Made by a program: the position numbers and the translations under genes. From positions 1 through 38,588 of the IMG/VR virus record IMGVR_UViG_3300001450_000006: DNA of 38,588 nucleotides. The stretch is one strand, 5' to 3'. Shown here piece by piece: positions 8,215 to 17,119 of the stretch (position 1 is its first letter; each line of letters opens with the position of its first letter). This DNA is from a virus. The notes under the pieces were generated by a model that was not told the DNA's origin, searched no databases, and saw only the letters and a list, made by a program, of their open reading frames with translations.

Positions 8215-10593
8215 TTAAATTTTTTGGTTTGTACGGCCACCACCTACATTCTGGTCTGACTGATCGAAACGGCCATCACCTACACCTACAGGTGTTGCAG
8301 GCTGAACTGGACCTCCACGTAGCAAATAACTGATAAGAGCGGCTTCTCTGTCATCAGTTTCATAGCTAGGATCAGATTGTTTCAAAGCATCTATAGCCCT
8401 GTTAGCGGCCAAACCTTCAAATTGCCTCTGGAGAGCATCTTGTTGATTACGCCTAGATATCTCAGACGCATAATCACCACGTTCAGTCTGATACCTCTCA
8501 GCCTCTAAGGTAGTAGCGGCGCCAAAACGCTCTTGCTCCTCGGCAGCTAGACGACTCTGGAGTGTTTGTTCACCTTGAGTGCGTTGTGCAGATCCATAAA
8601 GCTCTTCACGCGCCAAGCCACGATTCCTCTGACCTTCTGCAGTTGTAACACCACGATCTAATGCGCGTTCACCTCGCTCGAACGTACGACCTGCAGCAGC
8701 TTCCGAAGCAGCCAATGTACTCATTCCACCCATCTGGCGTTCGTAGTCGTTCAACTGACGGCCAAATACCTCGGCTTCTTGTAACCTAGACGTATCAGCA
8801 CCAGCACGTTCCATCTCACTAAGCCTACGTCCTTCCATGCCTAACTGCCCTCGGCCTAGCTCACCTCTTAAAGCTCTATCTTGTTCTTGTTGTACACGAT
8901 CTACGTTAGCTAGATAACCCTGCATTTCACGTGCTTCTGCTGATTCATCACGCGTCAAGCCTCTGTCTAACGCCCGTTCACCCCTCTCAAATCCTTGACG
9001 TGCGCCTTCCATTTCTATATTGAATCTATTCATACCCGTATCACGACTAATATCCTGCCTACCAGACTGAGCTAATAGATCTGCCTGAGATTGCCTATCT
9101 AATGCGGCTTCAGACTCACGTTGGGTGAGTTCCTGCGCGCCTAGAGTACCTCCACCATATCTACCAGCCTGAGCTTCGCCCTCAGTCATAGCACGACCGT
9201 ATAACTGTTCACGATCTAACAATCTCTGAGCTTCTGCTAATTTACCCCTTTGAGTAAGCTCACGATCTGCTAGATCTCTTTGAGATACACCAGCAGTCTC
9301 CATCTCCGCAAGCCTGCGATTCTCAGCAGCTATATCAGCCGCTTGGCCTGAAGATGCTAAAGTCTTGGCTCCCATAGCGCGTTCATAATCTGTAGTAACC
9401 CCACCATACAACTCTTCACGAGCTAACTTCCGAGCTTCATCTGCTTGTACTCCCTGAGCCTCAAGTTCAGAAGCTCTCATTTGCATTTGAAACTCACGGT
9501 CCCTTGTAGATTCAGTCTGCTGAAACTCACGACCTCTAGCATCTTCGCCAAACTGAGCTTGTTGCATACCTTCACGTGAAGTACGATCTGCAGTAGCTAA
9601 GTTAAATTGTTGTTGTGATTGTATAGCTCGTAGCTCTCTGTCGGACTGAGTTTCACCTAGGCGAGCTTCACGATCTAAAGCCGCTTCACTAACCCTTGTA
9701 CCACGTTCCGCAGTTTGCTGGTTAATCTGAGCTTGGCCCAATATAGCTTGTAAATCACGATCTTCTCGCTGAGCTTCTCGTGCTAAGGTATCTTGACCAT
9801 CTATCGTACCTAGAGCTTGACCTTCCTGTAAGTCTAATGTTTGAGCGGCTAGAGTATCCTCAGCTCCATACCTACCTGTAAGTTCAGCTTCGGCTAGACT
9901 CCTTTGAAGAGTGTCCTTTTCATCAAAAGTACCCGTAATTCCGGCGCGTTGAAAATCTTCTTGCACACCTTGGGCTCTACGAGCTTCAGTTTGTCGTGAT
10001 GTATCATCACCTCCAAGATCAGTGCCAAATGTCTGCGCTAATCCAGTACGATATGCTAAATCTTGACGCTGCTGATCTAGAGTCCTACTACCATCATAAA
10101 TACCAGTTAACGCTCCACGTTGCATACCTTCTTGAGCTAACGCAGACCTCTCAGACTCACGTTGCTGATCACGCCTTAGAGCATCCTGAGACTGAAACTC
10201 CCTAGTACCTAAATCCCTAGAGAACTGCCCCATACGTTCAGCTTCGCTCTGCTGCCTACCTGCTAATCCAGCCTGTTGATTAGTCCCATACAGCCCAATC
10301 CCTTGCTGTATAGCTTGCCCCACACCAGCATCTCGTTGAGCCTCAAACTGAGCATCTATGGATTGCTGACCTCTAAGTACACCAGACTCAAATTCACCAA
10401 ATTGCGAAGCCGTAGCTCCACCACCACGCAACACTCCGAGCCTATTCAAACGCTCAGATAGATCCTTACGCGATTTCGAGGCTTGATCTTGATAACTTCC
10501 CATAGCAGCTTGACGGCGTTTCTCATATGGATCTCCCGCCAACCTGCCAGAGATAGCACTTTCTAACTGTCCTCCAAAACTTCCTGTAGCCAT
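8215..10593 (-). CDS. Repetitive Q/R/E-rich coiled-coil virion protein (792 aa)
   Basis: The composition is extreme: mostly Q, R, E, A, G, D and L, with no hydrophobic domain, predicting very long helices. Degenerate repeats are visible. A G.(Y/F)....TL unit occurs at residues 164-172, 221-229, 240-248 and 262-270. AREELYG occurs at 391-397 and 661-667. FERGERALDRG occurs at 535-545 and 638-648. Proteins with similar repeats lie beside internal virion proteins in several environmental podovirus genomes (recollection, not a search). It could be a rod-like internal core or ejection protein that unfolds through the portal. The ATG at 10593 overlaps the upstream stop by one base. The C-terminal 50 residues are glycine-rich and non-repetitive. 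Confidence 0.75.
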   Translation of the reverse strand: MATGSFGGQLESAISGRLAGDPYEKRRQAAMGSYQDQASKSRKDLSERLNRLGVLRGGGATASQFGEFESGVLRGQQSIDAQFEAQRDAGVGQAIQQGIGLYGTNQQAGLAGRQQSEAERMGQFSRDLGTREFQSQDALRRDQQRESERSALAQEGMQRGALTGIYDGSRTLDQQRQDLAYRTGLAQTFGTDLGGDDTSRQTEARRAQGVQEDFQRAGITGTFDEKDTLQRSLAEAELTGRYGAEDTLAAQTLDLQEGQALGTIDGQDTLAREAQREDRDLQAILGQAQINQQTAERGTRVSEAALDREARLGETQSDRELRAIQSQQQFNLATADRTSREGMQQAQFGEDARGREFQQTESTRDREFQMQMRASELEAQGVQADEARKLAREELYGGVTTDYERAMGAKTLASSGQAADIAAENRRLAEMETAGVSQRDLADRELTQRGKLAEAQRLLDREQLYGRAMTEGEAQAGRYGGGTLGAQELTQRESEAALDRQSQADLLAQSGRQDISRDTGMNRFNIEMEGARQGFERGERALDRGLTRDESAEAREMQGYLANVDRVQQEQDRALRGELGRGQLGMEGRRLSEMERAGADTSRLQEAEVFGRQLNDYERQMGGMSTLAASEAAAGRTFERGERALDRGVTTAEGQRNRGLAREELYGSAQRTQGEQTLQSRLAAEEQERFGAATTLEAERYQTERGDYASEISRRNQQDALQRQFEGLAANRAIDALKQSDPSYETDDREAALISYLLRGGPVQPATPVGVGDGRFDQSDQNVGGGRTNQKI

Positions 10594-12107
10594 TAGTGTA
10601 CTCCTAGCTTACGTACAGTTTCATTCCCGATAGGTTTATACATCAACATCGAGCGGCGCACTGTAATAGGTTGATCTAAGGTACTATTCTCATATCTTAC
10701 CTGACTCACAGGACTATACCCATGCAAATCAGTATCATTCACAAACGCTGTAGTTGCCGATCTAATACTCGAAGATCCTATAGTAAATGCAGTTTCCAAA
10801 GCATCTGTAGGATCACCTACTTGAAACGTATCACCCTTTGTAACAATCCCTGGACCTGTTTGATACACCGATGTATCGTATGCTACGTCAGCAGCATTGA
10901 ACTCATGCCTAGCGTATAACCATCTAACTCTTGTAGCCACGGACACAGGAGGCGTAGCAGCAGTAGTAGCTTTAACTGTAAATGCCACCGCAGCGTCATT
11001 AGTTCCTGTATTATGCTTAAACAACAACCCATCTGCGTTCCCTCCTAGATGTGGCAGATCTTCAAAATACGCACCACAAATACGAGTGTTCCCTGTGTAC
11101 ACACCTACCCATTGACGTAGTTTGTAATTCCATACTATAGCGACATTCATATACTGTTGATTAGTACCATACGGTATCCAAAACCATACTTGATCGTCTG
11201 AAGTCACTAAATGCGCGAAACTATAGCTTAATCTGTCTTTGTTAATATTCTCCCAAAACTCTGAGCCATCAAAATTACCCGATACCTTCTGAGGCGGTTC
11301 AGATCCTCCCCATTCGTATATGCCATCACGCCGCATAAATAACTGATTACCGTATTCATCAGTGACTAAGCTACGTCTCGAGATCGTCCCTCGATCTGCA
11401 CGTCTTTGAATACTATATGGTATGTCAGCATTACCCGTGGGAAACAAACCCCAGATGCCATCCTCATTATGGAGTCCTAGGAAGCTCTTAATGGGTGCTA
11501 CACCTGTGATTTGACCATCTGTGATATAATAATCATTAGCCCCAAATGATGTTATATCTGTGGTTGAAGAGTAATGAGCTAACCGCTCACCTTGGTTGGT
11601 GCTGACATACCAAAGTCTATTATCCCAGAATATAGTCGAATCCGCAGAAGTAACCCCACTAGATCCCATACCTGCGGCTGCTATATTACCCCCTGCAGCA
11701 GTCCACTTAATAGGTGCATCGTTACCTATACCATTGACGCCTATTAACGTCCCACCTGCATTAGTCGTAACCCAATACTTATCTATATGTGATGTAATAG
11801 TAATCGAAGCTGTGCGATCTGTCCATGTGCCATCTACATCCTCATAGAGCTTAGTGCCTGCAATAACAAACACCGCACTTGAAGATGCCGTAAATCTCTG
11901 TTTGCCCGTAGCTACAACAGACGGGGAACCAGACAAAGCACTAGATATGTACTTCGCTGTTCCCCGCCGAGTATTCAATGATCCTGCGTTATCTAGGTAC
12001 ATATTCTCAATCCTAGACAACACGTTAGGTGCTAGATCAATGGCAGGGACAGAATAATTTACTGTCTGCCACGGGCCAAATTGAATACCTTCCGCTTGTA
12101 TCGCCAT
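10593..12107 (-). CDS. Tail nozzle / head-stabilisation-like protein (504 aa)
   Basis: The protein is 504 aa and mainly beta-structured, with many short strands and W/Y residues (for example residues 100-300). The N-terminus contains a NMYLDNAGSLNTRRGTAKY segment like the start of P22 gp10-type stabilisation and T7 gp12-type nozzle proteins, in which a 'Nxxxxxx-G-xxxxRxG' pattern precedes a beta-propeller. It lies directly after the adaptor-like gene, as in P22 (gp4 then gp10), and overlaps both neighbours by single bases (TAATG). Likely role: the short tail tube or nozzle that plugs the portal and carries fibres. The family assignment is by eye and moderate. Confidence 0.6.
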   Translation of the reverse strand: MAIQAEGIQFGPWQTVNYSVPAIDLAPNVLSRIENMYLDNAGSLNTRRGTAKYISSALSGSPSVVATGKQRFTASSSAVFVIAGTKLYEDVDGTWTDRTASITITSHIDKYWVTTNAGGTLIGVNGIGNDAPIKWTAAGGNIAAAGMGSSGVTSADSTIFWDNRLWYVSTNQGERLAHYSSTTDITSFGANDYYITDGQITGVAPIKSFLGLHNEDGIWGLFPTGNADIPYSIQRRADRGTISRRSLVTDEYGNQLFMRRDGIYEWGGSEPPQKVSGNFDGSEFWENINKDRLSYSFAHLVTSDDQVWFWIPYGTNQQYMNVAIVWNYKLRQWVGVYTGNTRICGAYFEDLPHLGGNADGLLFKHNTGTNDAAVAFTVKATTAATPPVSVATRVRWLYARHEFNAADVAYDTSVYQTGPGIVTKGDTFQVGDPTDALETAFTIGSSSIRSATTAFVNDTDLHGYSPVSQVRYENSTLDQPITVRRSMLMYKPIGNETVRKLGVH

Positions 12108-12814
12108 TAGGAAGCTACCTGTAATGAGCCTTCTTGAACCACGAAACTAAATTGACCGGGCCTAGAATCTCTACGCCCCATACGGAATTTGCGATCTGAA
12201 CTAAAATTACGATTGTACATTAATCCTGTTTGTACGTAGCTTTGTTTATACTGGTTTTCCTTAAGCGCCCCATCAGCATCACCCTTCTCAGAATGATACA
12301 GTTCTGATATACCATGCATTATAGCCGCTTGGAACCATACAGGAGCGTATATATCATAGTCAGTAGTAAGATTAGTAGTCGTTATATCAGGCACGTTAGC
12401 TACGTATTCGTAAGTAATTGTAGCCGTGGAATCTGGCTGAGGATACAAAGTAACCTGAGTTTCGCCCTCAGATGCCTCGTTCACACCACTGTAGAACAAA
12501 AACCTAGGATCGCCAGTTTCTGACCTGTCTATGTCTAGCTCGTCTATATAACTCTCAGTTATGATTTTAATCGGGTTATCATTAGTTGTGTCTTTAAAAT
12601 GCCTAGTATGGGCTACATCAGATGCTAGATCATACTCAGACGTACCAGAAGACGTAGTAAACGTACCTTGCTTATGCCTAAATACCCAAGGCATAGACAA
12701 TAACTCTGCCATTGTCATATTTGCATAATCTATAGCATTATCACGATAGGTTTGATTAGTAATCGTCAAACCTGCGCGTCGTAATGCTATGTCTAATATA
12801 GTCTGTGGAGTCAT
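12107..12814 (-). CDS. Probable head-to-tail adaptor (P22 gp4 / gp6-like)
   Basis: This 235-aa protein starts MTPQTILDIALRRAGL, a helical N-terminus typical of phage adaptor proteins that bind below the portal. The middle has beta-rich segments (EYDLASDV, VTLYPQPDSTATITYEYVA). A helical region follows (PVWFQAAIMHGISELYHSEKGD) with an arginine-rich tail (RKFRMGRRDSRPG). The pattern of helix bundle, PxP/YPxP strand and C-terminal arm is what I associate with P22 gp4 or tail tubular A proteins. It lies between small head proteins and the nozzle-like gene, the expected place. The stop codon overlaps the next ATG. Confidence 0.55.
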   Translation of the reverse strand: MTPQTILDIALRRAGLTITNQTYRDNAIDYANMTMAELLSMPWVFRHKQGTFTTSSGTSEYDLASDVAHTRHFKDTTNDNPIKIITESYIDELDIDRSETGDPRFLFYSGVNEASEGETQVTLYPQPDSTATITYEYVANVPDITTTNLTTDYDIYAPVWFQAAIMHGISELYHSEKGDADGALKENQYKQSYVQTGLMYNRNFSSDRKFRMGRRDSRPGQFSFVVQEGSLQVAS

Positions 12815-12816
12815 AG

Positions 12817-13284
12817 TTACTCACCGCCCCAACGACGTCTACGTGCGCGTCGTTGAGCCTCACTAGTATAAACTTCTTCATCCATAGATTTGGCAGGTCC
12901 ATACTGGCGCTCTCGATCCTGTCGTGCTATTTCGCTACCGAATCCAAATTGGAAATCTAAAGGAATAGTCACACCTGGCTTAGGAGCCATACTAACTTCG
13001 CCTGAACTACGATCAATTTGATAACGATGATTACCTACATCAGTATATCCATTCTGCATCAATTCCATCTCTTGCCCACCGCTAAGATTTAATCGTGTAA
13101 TGGCCTCGCTCCATGGGTAATTAGTAGTTCTAGATGGATTACTAACATTACGACTAGTACTTGCCGCAGGTCTTTGAGACATCTCACGTCCATACTGAGT
13201 GCCTCTTGCAGGCGATCTCTGCTCTTCTTTAGTCATATAAAGATCAGCATCTTCATGTTTATTTCGTCTATCTCTAGTAGGCAT
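12817..13284 (-). CDS. Hypothetical protein, 155 aa, basic and acidic-rich
   Basis: This highly polar protein has an arginine-rich start (MPTRDRRNKHEDADLY), a disordered middle and an end with consecutive basic residues (AQRRARRRRWGGE). It has no membrane segment or known motif. A short folded part may lie at residues 60-115 (ITRLNLSGGQEMELMQNGYTDVGNHRYQID). It is separated by two bases from each neighbour in the late unit, between head proteins and the adaptor. Its position suggests a small structural or assembly protein; no function can be named. Confidence 0.7.
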   Translation of the reverse strand: MPTRDRRNKHEDADLYMTKEEQRSPARGTQYGREMSQRPAASTSRNVSNPSRTTNYPWSEAITRLNLSGGQEMELMQNGYTDVGNHRYQIDRSSGEVSMAPKPGVTIPLDFQFGFGSEIARQDRERQYGPAKSMDEEVYTSEAQRRARRRRWGGE

Positions 13285-13286
13285 AA

Positions 13287-13667
13287 TTACTCACTCGCGG
13301 TTAGAGCCAAAGCCTCAAAATCTTCATCGTACTCAACACCCGTGCTACTTACCTGATCTCCTTCGAGCCATTTCTTCTGCCATAGCTCTACAGCACGCTC
13401 GCCTTTAAGTGCAATCGCCTCTGGAGCTACAGGCACAAAATTCTCACCGTGATACGCTTCTCCGAAAGTACGCATATTCTGGAGCGCATCAATATTACCC
13501 TTACGCCGTTTCTTCGTAACTGTCGATACACCAAGAGCTTTAGCCATAAGACTCTTAGTCTCAGCAGACGATCCCTGGATAAGCTGTACTAGTGCATCCG
13601 CGGTAAGCGCGTCTTTCGGGACTGCACTGTCCGTAACGGCTTTGGTAGTTTCAGTTAATTTATTCAT
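13287..13667 (-). CDS. Hypothetical protein, 126 aa
   Basis: The N-terminal half is helical (residues 1-50) with a run KKRRKGNID at about residues 52-60. Its C-terminal half is acidic and aromatic and ends YDEDFEALALTASE. Its ATG overlaps the stop of the 42-aa basic protein (ATGA), so they are likely co-translated. No family is recognised. It belongs to the small-gene group between the capsid genes and the adaptor. Confidence 0.68.
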   Translation of the reverse strand: MNKLTETTKAVTDSAVPKDALTADALVQLIQGSSAETKSLMAKALGVSTVTKKRRKGNIDALQNMRTFGEAYHGENFVPVAPEAIALKGERAVELWQKKWLEGDQVSSTGVEYDEDFEALALTASE

Positions 13668-13792
13668 TTGGATTTAGCTTTAGGTTTAGTCTTACGCTTA
13701 GTAACAGTTTTTCCTGTGGACTTAGCGTAGGACTTGGCAGCTTTCTGACCTGCCTTGGAATATGAGAACTTCTTACCACCGACTTTAGGCAT
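13664..13792 (-). CDS. Small basic protein, 42 aa (MPKVGGKKF type)
   Basis: The protein is 42 aa, about one third K or R, starting MPKVGGKKFSYSKAG and ending KPKAKSK. Very similar short basic proteins with an MPKVGGK start recur in many environmental podovirus genomes near capsid or connector genes (recollection). Such a protein could neutralise DNA or act as a minor virion component. It starts at 13792 with AAGGAGC upstream and overlaps the next gene by the ATGA arrangement. It lies just after the terminator hairpin at 13811-13845, so its expression should be lower than that of the capsid genes unless there is a local start. Confidence 0.75.
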   Translation of the reverse strand: MPKVGGKKFSYSKAGQKAAKSYAKSTGKTVTKRKTKPKAKSK

Positions 13793-13810
13793 ATGTAAGC
13801 TCCTTGTAAA

Positions 13811-13845
13811 TAAGGTGAGGGTACCGCCTCGATACCCCCACCTTA
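13811..13845 (-). terminator. Hairpin terminator after capsid/decoration genes
   Basis: TAAGGTG (13811-13817) pairs with CACCTTA (13839-13845) and GGGTA with TACCC, with one A-C mismatch between and a 9-base loop. Reading leftward the stem is followed by TTTAC, giving a TTATTTAC U-rich end. It directly follows the stop of the decoration-like gene. It is probably a partial factor-independent terminator that lets the capsid and decoration genes be made in excess over the genes beyond it. Confidence 0.65.
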
Positions 13846-13851
13846 GTAATA

Positions 13852-14628
13852 CTACGGCAGTTGTAACGCGATACCCATGTAGCCAGTATCATCTGCTTCG
13901 TGCAAGCAAAAACCTACTAACGGATGCGTATTGTCAGCTACTTCAACTGCGCCTGCCTGCGCGTCACCACACATAACAGGTACACCAATACCAATAGCTG
14001 AGTCATCGGTAAGAATTACCGCAACACCTCGCGTCTGAATCCACCCATAATAAGCAGACGTAAACGCGATAGGAGTAACACCAGAAACAATATAATCAGT
14101 GGTACCAATAGCAGGACGCACTTGATTATAAAGATTCCCTGTGATAGCAAAATCAGTATCAGTAGTCATCGTAACTACGATAGGATCATAGAGAACAATA
14201 TCTACTTTACCGCTAGTAGTAGCACCAGTAGCACTATTAGACTTAATGCGATAATTATGCCCTTCACCCGCATCATCGGTACTGTGAAAATACCCACCTT
14301 GATACTGATTAAGGGTCGCACTAGCTAACGTAATCTGAAACTGCGAAGAACCCGCAACAGGACTATAATCACCTGCAGCGCCAAGTACAGCACCATCAGT
14401 CTCTACAACAGCAGTTGCTGATATATCTTGCGATACAAGAATGCCAGCACCAGTGGCAGCGGCAAAACTTGCATAGCGAAACACACGACCATCAGCCAGC
14501 TCTAGTTTCTCGCCAATAGCAAACTTAGGCGTAGAGGACTCGGTATAAATACCTTGCCCAGCTTTACTTCCAATACCTCCGCCACCAACACGATTATTAG
14601 CGAAGTTATTATTAAGATACGTTGACAT
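13852..14628 (-). CDS. Probable head decoration / minor capsid protein (258 aa)
   Basis: This 258-aa protein follows the major capsid gene immediately. It is beta-rich, with an N-terminal glycine run (VGGGGIGSKAGQGIY) and many short strands (GRVFRYASFAAATGAGILVSQD and so on), resembling the small-barrel decoration proteins that sit next to HK97-fold capsids. It has a good ribosome site (GGGAAAGGAATTTAAAATG, start 14628). A hairpin lies between it and the capsid gene and another follows it, so the pair probably forms a high-expression segment. It could instead be a fibre-like head protein. I do not recognise an exact family. Confidence 0.6.
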   Translation of the reverse strand: MSTYLNNNFANNRVGGGGIGSKAGQGIYTESSTPKFAIGEKLELADGRVFRYASFAAATGAGILVSQDISATAVVETDGAVLGAAGDYSPVAGSSQFQITLASATLNQYQGGYFHSTDDAGEGHNYRIKSNSATGATTSGKVDIVLYDPIVVTMTTDTDFAITGNLYNQVRPAIGTTDYIVSGVTPIAFTSAYYGWIQTRGVAVILTDDSAIGIGVPVMCGDAQAGAVEVADNTHPLVGFCLHEADDTGYMGIALQLP

Positions 14629-14660
14629 TTTAAATTCCTTTCCCTATGGGCAGGGGTAAA

Positions 14661-14678
14661 CCTCCATTGGCTTGGAGG
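14661..14678 (-). terminator. Intercistronic hairpin between capsid and decoration genes
   Basis: CCTCCA (14661-14666) and TGGAGG (14673-14678) form a 6-bp stem with a 6-base loop. Reading leftward it is followed by TTTACCC. It is too weak to be a full terminator; attenuation or protection of the capsid mRNA 3' end are plausible roles. Confidence 0.4.
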
Positions 14679-14685
14679 CAGGATA

Positions 14686-15651
14686 TTAGGTTAGCGCAGT
14701 GGCGACACCATGACGCCGTGCGTTGTTGATAACAAGCTGGCAACCAAACACGATATACGCAACCATCGCGAACTGATTAACAGGTTCCTTGAACGCAGTC
14801 TTCGCAAAGTTCTTACCCTGCTGTATCTTCAACTTGAGATACTTGCTGTTGATAAGATATGCGTGCTGCGACGGACAATCACGATCATACTGGATCGTGG
14901 CACCACGGAAGATAGGCGAACCTGCGTCAGCTTTGCCAGTCTCACCAGCGGCCAAACGAGCATATCCAGTACCTTCGAAAAGGTTCTGCATGTCACCGAA
15001 CACCGTCAAAGTAGTAAAGATATGCGAAGGCGTATCGTTACCCTCAGAGCAGCTATTCCAGACAGCACCCAAACGCTGAGTACCGACATTGATATTACTC
15101 GAAATACTATCTACATCCGAAGACGTAGTATCAGCCTGGTTCCTCCACCAAGACTCAGTAGCACGATTAATACCCATAACCGTACCGGTCGTTGGCGCAT
15201 CAGCAATCAAATCCTGCAAGCCTAGAGTAGACTTACCAGTCTGTGCGCTAAAAAAAGCCGCGTTGACACTATCACGAGCCGTCAACATAGACTGCTGAGT
15301 CTTAGCTTCGAGGATCTTCTTAGCGGCATCACTCAACCGACCTTCATCACGCTCCGTCATCGAAATAGTGATAGGAGTAGCAGTATAACGCCAGGGTGCA
15401 TACCCCATCGTGATACCATCAACAGCATCGGTATTAACCGTGTCATATCCATCAAACCAGGTAGCAGAGTTCTTACCATACAGCAAGTCCTCTTGAATTT
15501 CCTTGCCTCCGGCTTCGACCTCAGCATTAGCCGACAGCATTTTCAACAACGGATATTCGTCAAAAATATTATCCGTAAGACGTTTGCGCTTGGAACGCAT
15601 CGTGAGAGTCCACGCCGCATCCCATGTTTCAGTAGTGCTAGTAGCAGCCAT
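14686..15651 (-). CDS. Major capsid protein (HK97-fold type)
   Basis: This 321-aa protein is preceded by a scaffold-like gene and the portal, the standard place for the coat protein. It begins MAATSTTETWDAAWTLTMRSKRK and contains features usual in this fold: an N-arm, a segment around residues 40-110 with many aromatic residues, a long helix near residues 100-145 (DEGRLSDAAKKILEAKTQQSML) and a C-terminal strand region (FGCQLVINNARRHGV). Length and position fit the 300-350 aa coat proteins of many podo- and siphoviruses without a protease domain. Its ribosome site is AGAAGG before TAATTTATT. Assembly would use the protein encoded upstream as scaffold. The assignment rests on gene order plus general resemblance. 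Confidence 0.8.
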   Translation of the reverse strand: MAATSTTETWDAAWTLTMRSKRKRLTDNIFDEYPLLKMLSANAEVEAGGKEIQEDLLYGKNSATWFDGYDTVNTDAVDGITMGYAPWRYTATPITISMTERDEGRLSDAAKKILEAKTQQSMLTARDSVNAAFFSAQTGKSTLGLQDLIADAPTTGTVMGINRATESWWRNQADTTSSDVDSISSNINVGTQRLGAVWNSCSEGNDTPSHIFTTLTVFGDMQNLFEGTGYARLAAGETGKADAGSPIFRGATIQYDRDCPSQHAYLINSKYLKLKIQQGKNFAKTAFKEPVNQFAMVAYIVFGCQLVINNARRHGVATALT

Positions 15652-15664
15652 AATAAATTACCTT

Positions 15665-16552
15665 CTAAGTAAATCCTAATTTTTTAAGCCCTGTGAGAAC
15701 TTCAGTATCAGACAGATTTCCATTAGACTGTCCCATACCACCTCCTCGCGGAGCAACACTTTGCTGTGCATTACGAATTATGTCCCTAGAATTAACATTA
15801 CCTTCCGATCGGCGACCAGACGCCATCTCGTATGCCGTACGTACTGTGTGAGGTTGACCGGTCTCACGGTTAGGTAATCCTCTAAGTCTAGAAATTTCCT
15901 CATGGTAATCCCTTAACGCTTCCTGGCTATGACCCGATTGGACAGCTTCCTGAATCTCTCCAGAAACTTTGTCCTCGACTCGGTTCTGTTCTCCACCGCT
16001 GAGATACTGAACATTTTGCTGAAGATTACCAAGTTCTTGCTGTAAGGCTTGAACCTGACCTAGTAGCGGGTTTATGACGGCATTTGCAATACCCTCGACT
16101 ACTACTGCTTCATCATACCCGTTGTTGCCGGGAGTGAATCCAAAATTCTCTAGTACGGACGGTGACGCCTGGGCCTGCGCGTTAGGATCTTGGTTTTGTG
16201 GTGTAGGATTTTGTGCCTGATTTATCTGTTGCGTTGCGCCTAGTGCGTTACTGTATTGTGACGTAACATCTTCCATCTGCTTTTGCGTATCACGTAAATC
16301 CATATTGGTCTTATTGACCATACCGTATATGTTACGCATAGTGCGTAATTGCGGTTTCCACTCTTCGGGAACTTCTTCCTCGCGAACAGTAGCCCAATTT
16401 ACATTATACGGATCAAAACCTTCTTGGGGAGCCTCAGACTGGTTAGGATCGCCCATACCTGCATCTTCCAAAAGACCCGAAGTGTCCTCTGTAAGATCGG
16501 CACCGACAATTCCTAGTTCTTCTTGTTCTGGGGCTTCTGCCATTTCGGTCAT
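15665..16552 (-). CDS. Probable scaffolding protein (295 aa)
   Basis: This acidic, helical 295-aa protein has an E/D-rich N-terminus (residues 1-60), a Q/N-rich helical middle (residues 95-200, NPTPQNQDPNAQAQ and LQQELGNLQQNVQYL) and a more basic C-terminal 60 residues ending TEVLTGLKKLGFT. Acidic helical proteins with a short basic C-terminal coat-binding end, encoded between portal and major capsid, are typical internal scaffolds. It has no protease motif, so the shell probably matures without a fused protease. It should act transiently inside the procapsid. Confidence 0.72.
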   Translation of the reverse strand: MTEMAEAPEQEELGIVGADLTEDTSGLLEDAGMGDPNQSEAPQEGFDPYNVNWATVREEEVPEEWKPQLRTMRNIYGMVNKTNMDLRDTQKQMEDVTSQYSNALGATQQINQAQNPTPQNQDPNAQAQASPSVLENFGFTPGNNGYDEAVVVEGIANAVINPLLGQVQALQQELGNLQQNVQYLSGGEQNRVEDKVSGEIQEAVQSGHSQEALRDYHEEISRLRGLPNRETGQPHTVRTAYEMASGRRSEGNVNSRDIIRNAQQSVAPRGGGMGQSNGNLSDTEVLTGLKKLGFT

Positions 16553-16563
16553 ACGTTACCTCT

Positions 16564-16713
16564 TTACGAAGCTATTCTAGTCTGAATAGCGATAATTAAA
16601 TCAGCTTGTTCCTTAACACGTGTAGAAGCAACTAGAGCTCCTGAGGCATCATACACCTTATAAGGACGATGCTGACCTGCGACAGTACGAATCTCGTACT
16701 TATTCGAATCCAT
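16564..16713 (-). CDS. Small protein, 49 aa
   Basis: This 49-aa protein begins MDSNKYEIRTVAGQHRPYKV and ends AIQTRIAS. It has a GGAG ribosome site 8 bases before ATG at 16713 and overlaps the end of the zinc-ribbon gene by 14 bases. The sequence suggests two or three beta strands and a helix (VYDASGALVASTRVKEQADLIIAI), like a small single-domain fold. It lies 11 bases before the scaffold gene. No function is recognised; the tight spacing and good ribosome site make it a likely real gene. Confidence 0.6.
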   Translation of the reverse strand: MDSNKYEIRTVAGQHRPYKVYDASGALVASTRVKEQADLIIAIQTRIAS

Positions 16714-17119
16714 GCTTTTTCTCCAGTTGTTTTAAGTCTTCCATACTACTAATGAACTCTGTGTCACCTGAGCCTCGTTTCTTCCGAGGAGTGTAACCTT
16801 TACCGCCATGATCTGGACCCTGATACTCTTCTGGATATTCATGAGTCTTAGAACCACCCACACTATCCGCGGCTTCTATACAATTATACTTCCTAAGTAA
16901 CCGCTGCTTGTGCGAGTAGCTTTCTACAACCTCACCAAACCCAGGGTGGTATTTACCGTACATACCAGGATTATGAGGATTGAAGTCAACCATACCTCTT
17001 ACACGCCCAAAATGAATCTGCATTTCGGCATTACAATGCACGCACTTAGGTTTAACATCCGATACAATGTCTAGTAACTCGTGACCGCAGTCGCAATAAT
17101 AATCATGATTAACAGCCAT
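16700..17119 (-). CDS. Zinc-ribbon protein next to portal (139 aa)
   Basis: The N-terminal 40 residues hold a zinc ribbon of the FmdB kind: C9-x-C11 and C26-x2-C29 (YYCDCGHELLDIV ... KPKCVHCNAEM). The remaining 100 residues are polar and basic, with GKYHPGFGEVVESYSHKQRLLRKYN, a segment that recurs in phage proteins encoded after portals (recollection). It could help head assembly or bind DNA or a host protein, but the role is unknown. Its ATG overlaps the portal stop by one base, so it is co-translated with the portal. Confidence 0.72.
   Translation of the reverse strand: MAVNHDYYCDCGHELLDIVSDVKPKCVHCNAEMQIHFGRVRGMVDFNPHNPGMYGKYHPGFGEVVESYSHKQRLLRKYNCIEAADSVGGSKTHEYPEEYQGPDHGGKGYTPRKKRGSGDTEFISSMEDLKQLEKKHGFE

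Noticed and set aside
14710-15225. 171-aa plus-strand frame opposite the capsid gene
   Set aside because: Antisense to a well supported capsid gene and without a start signal.
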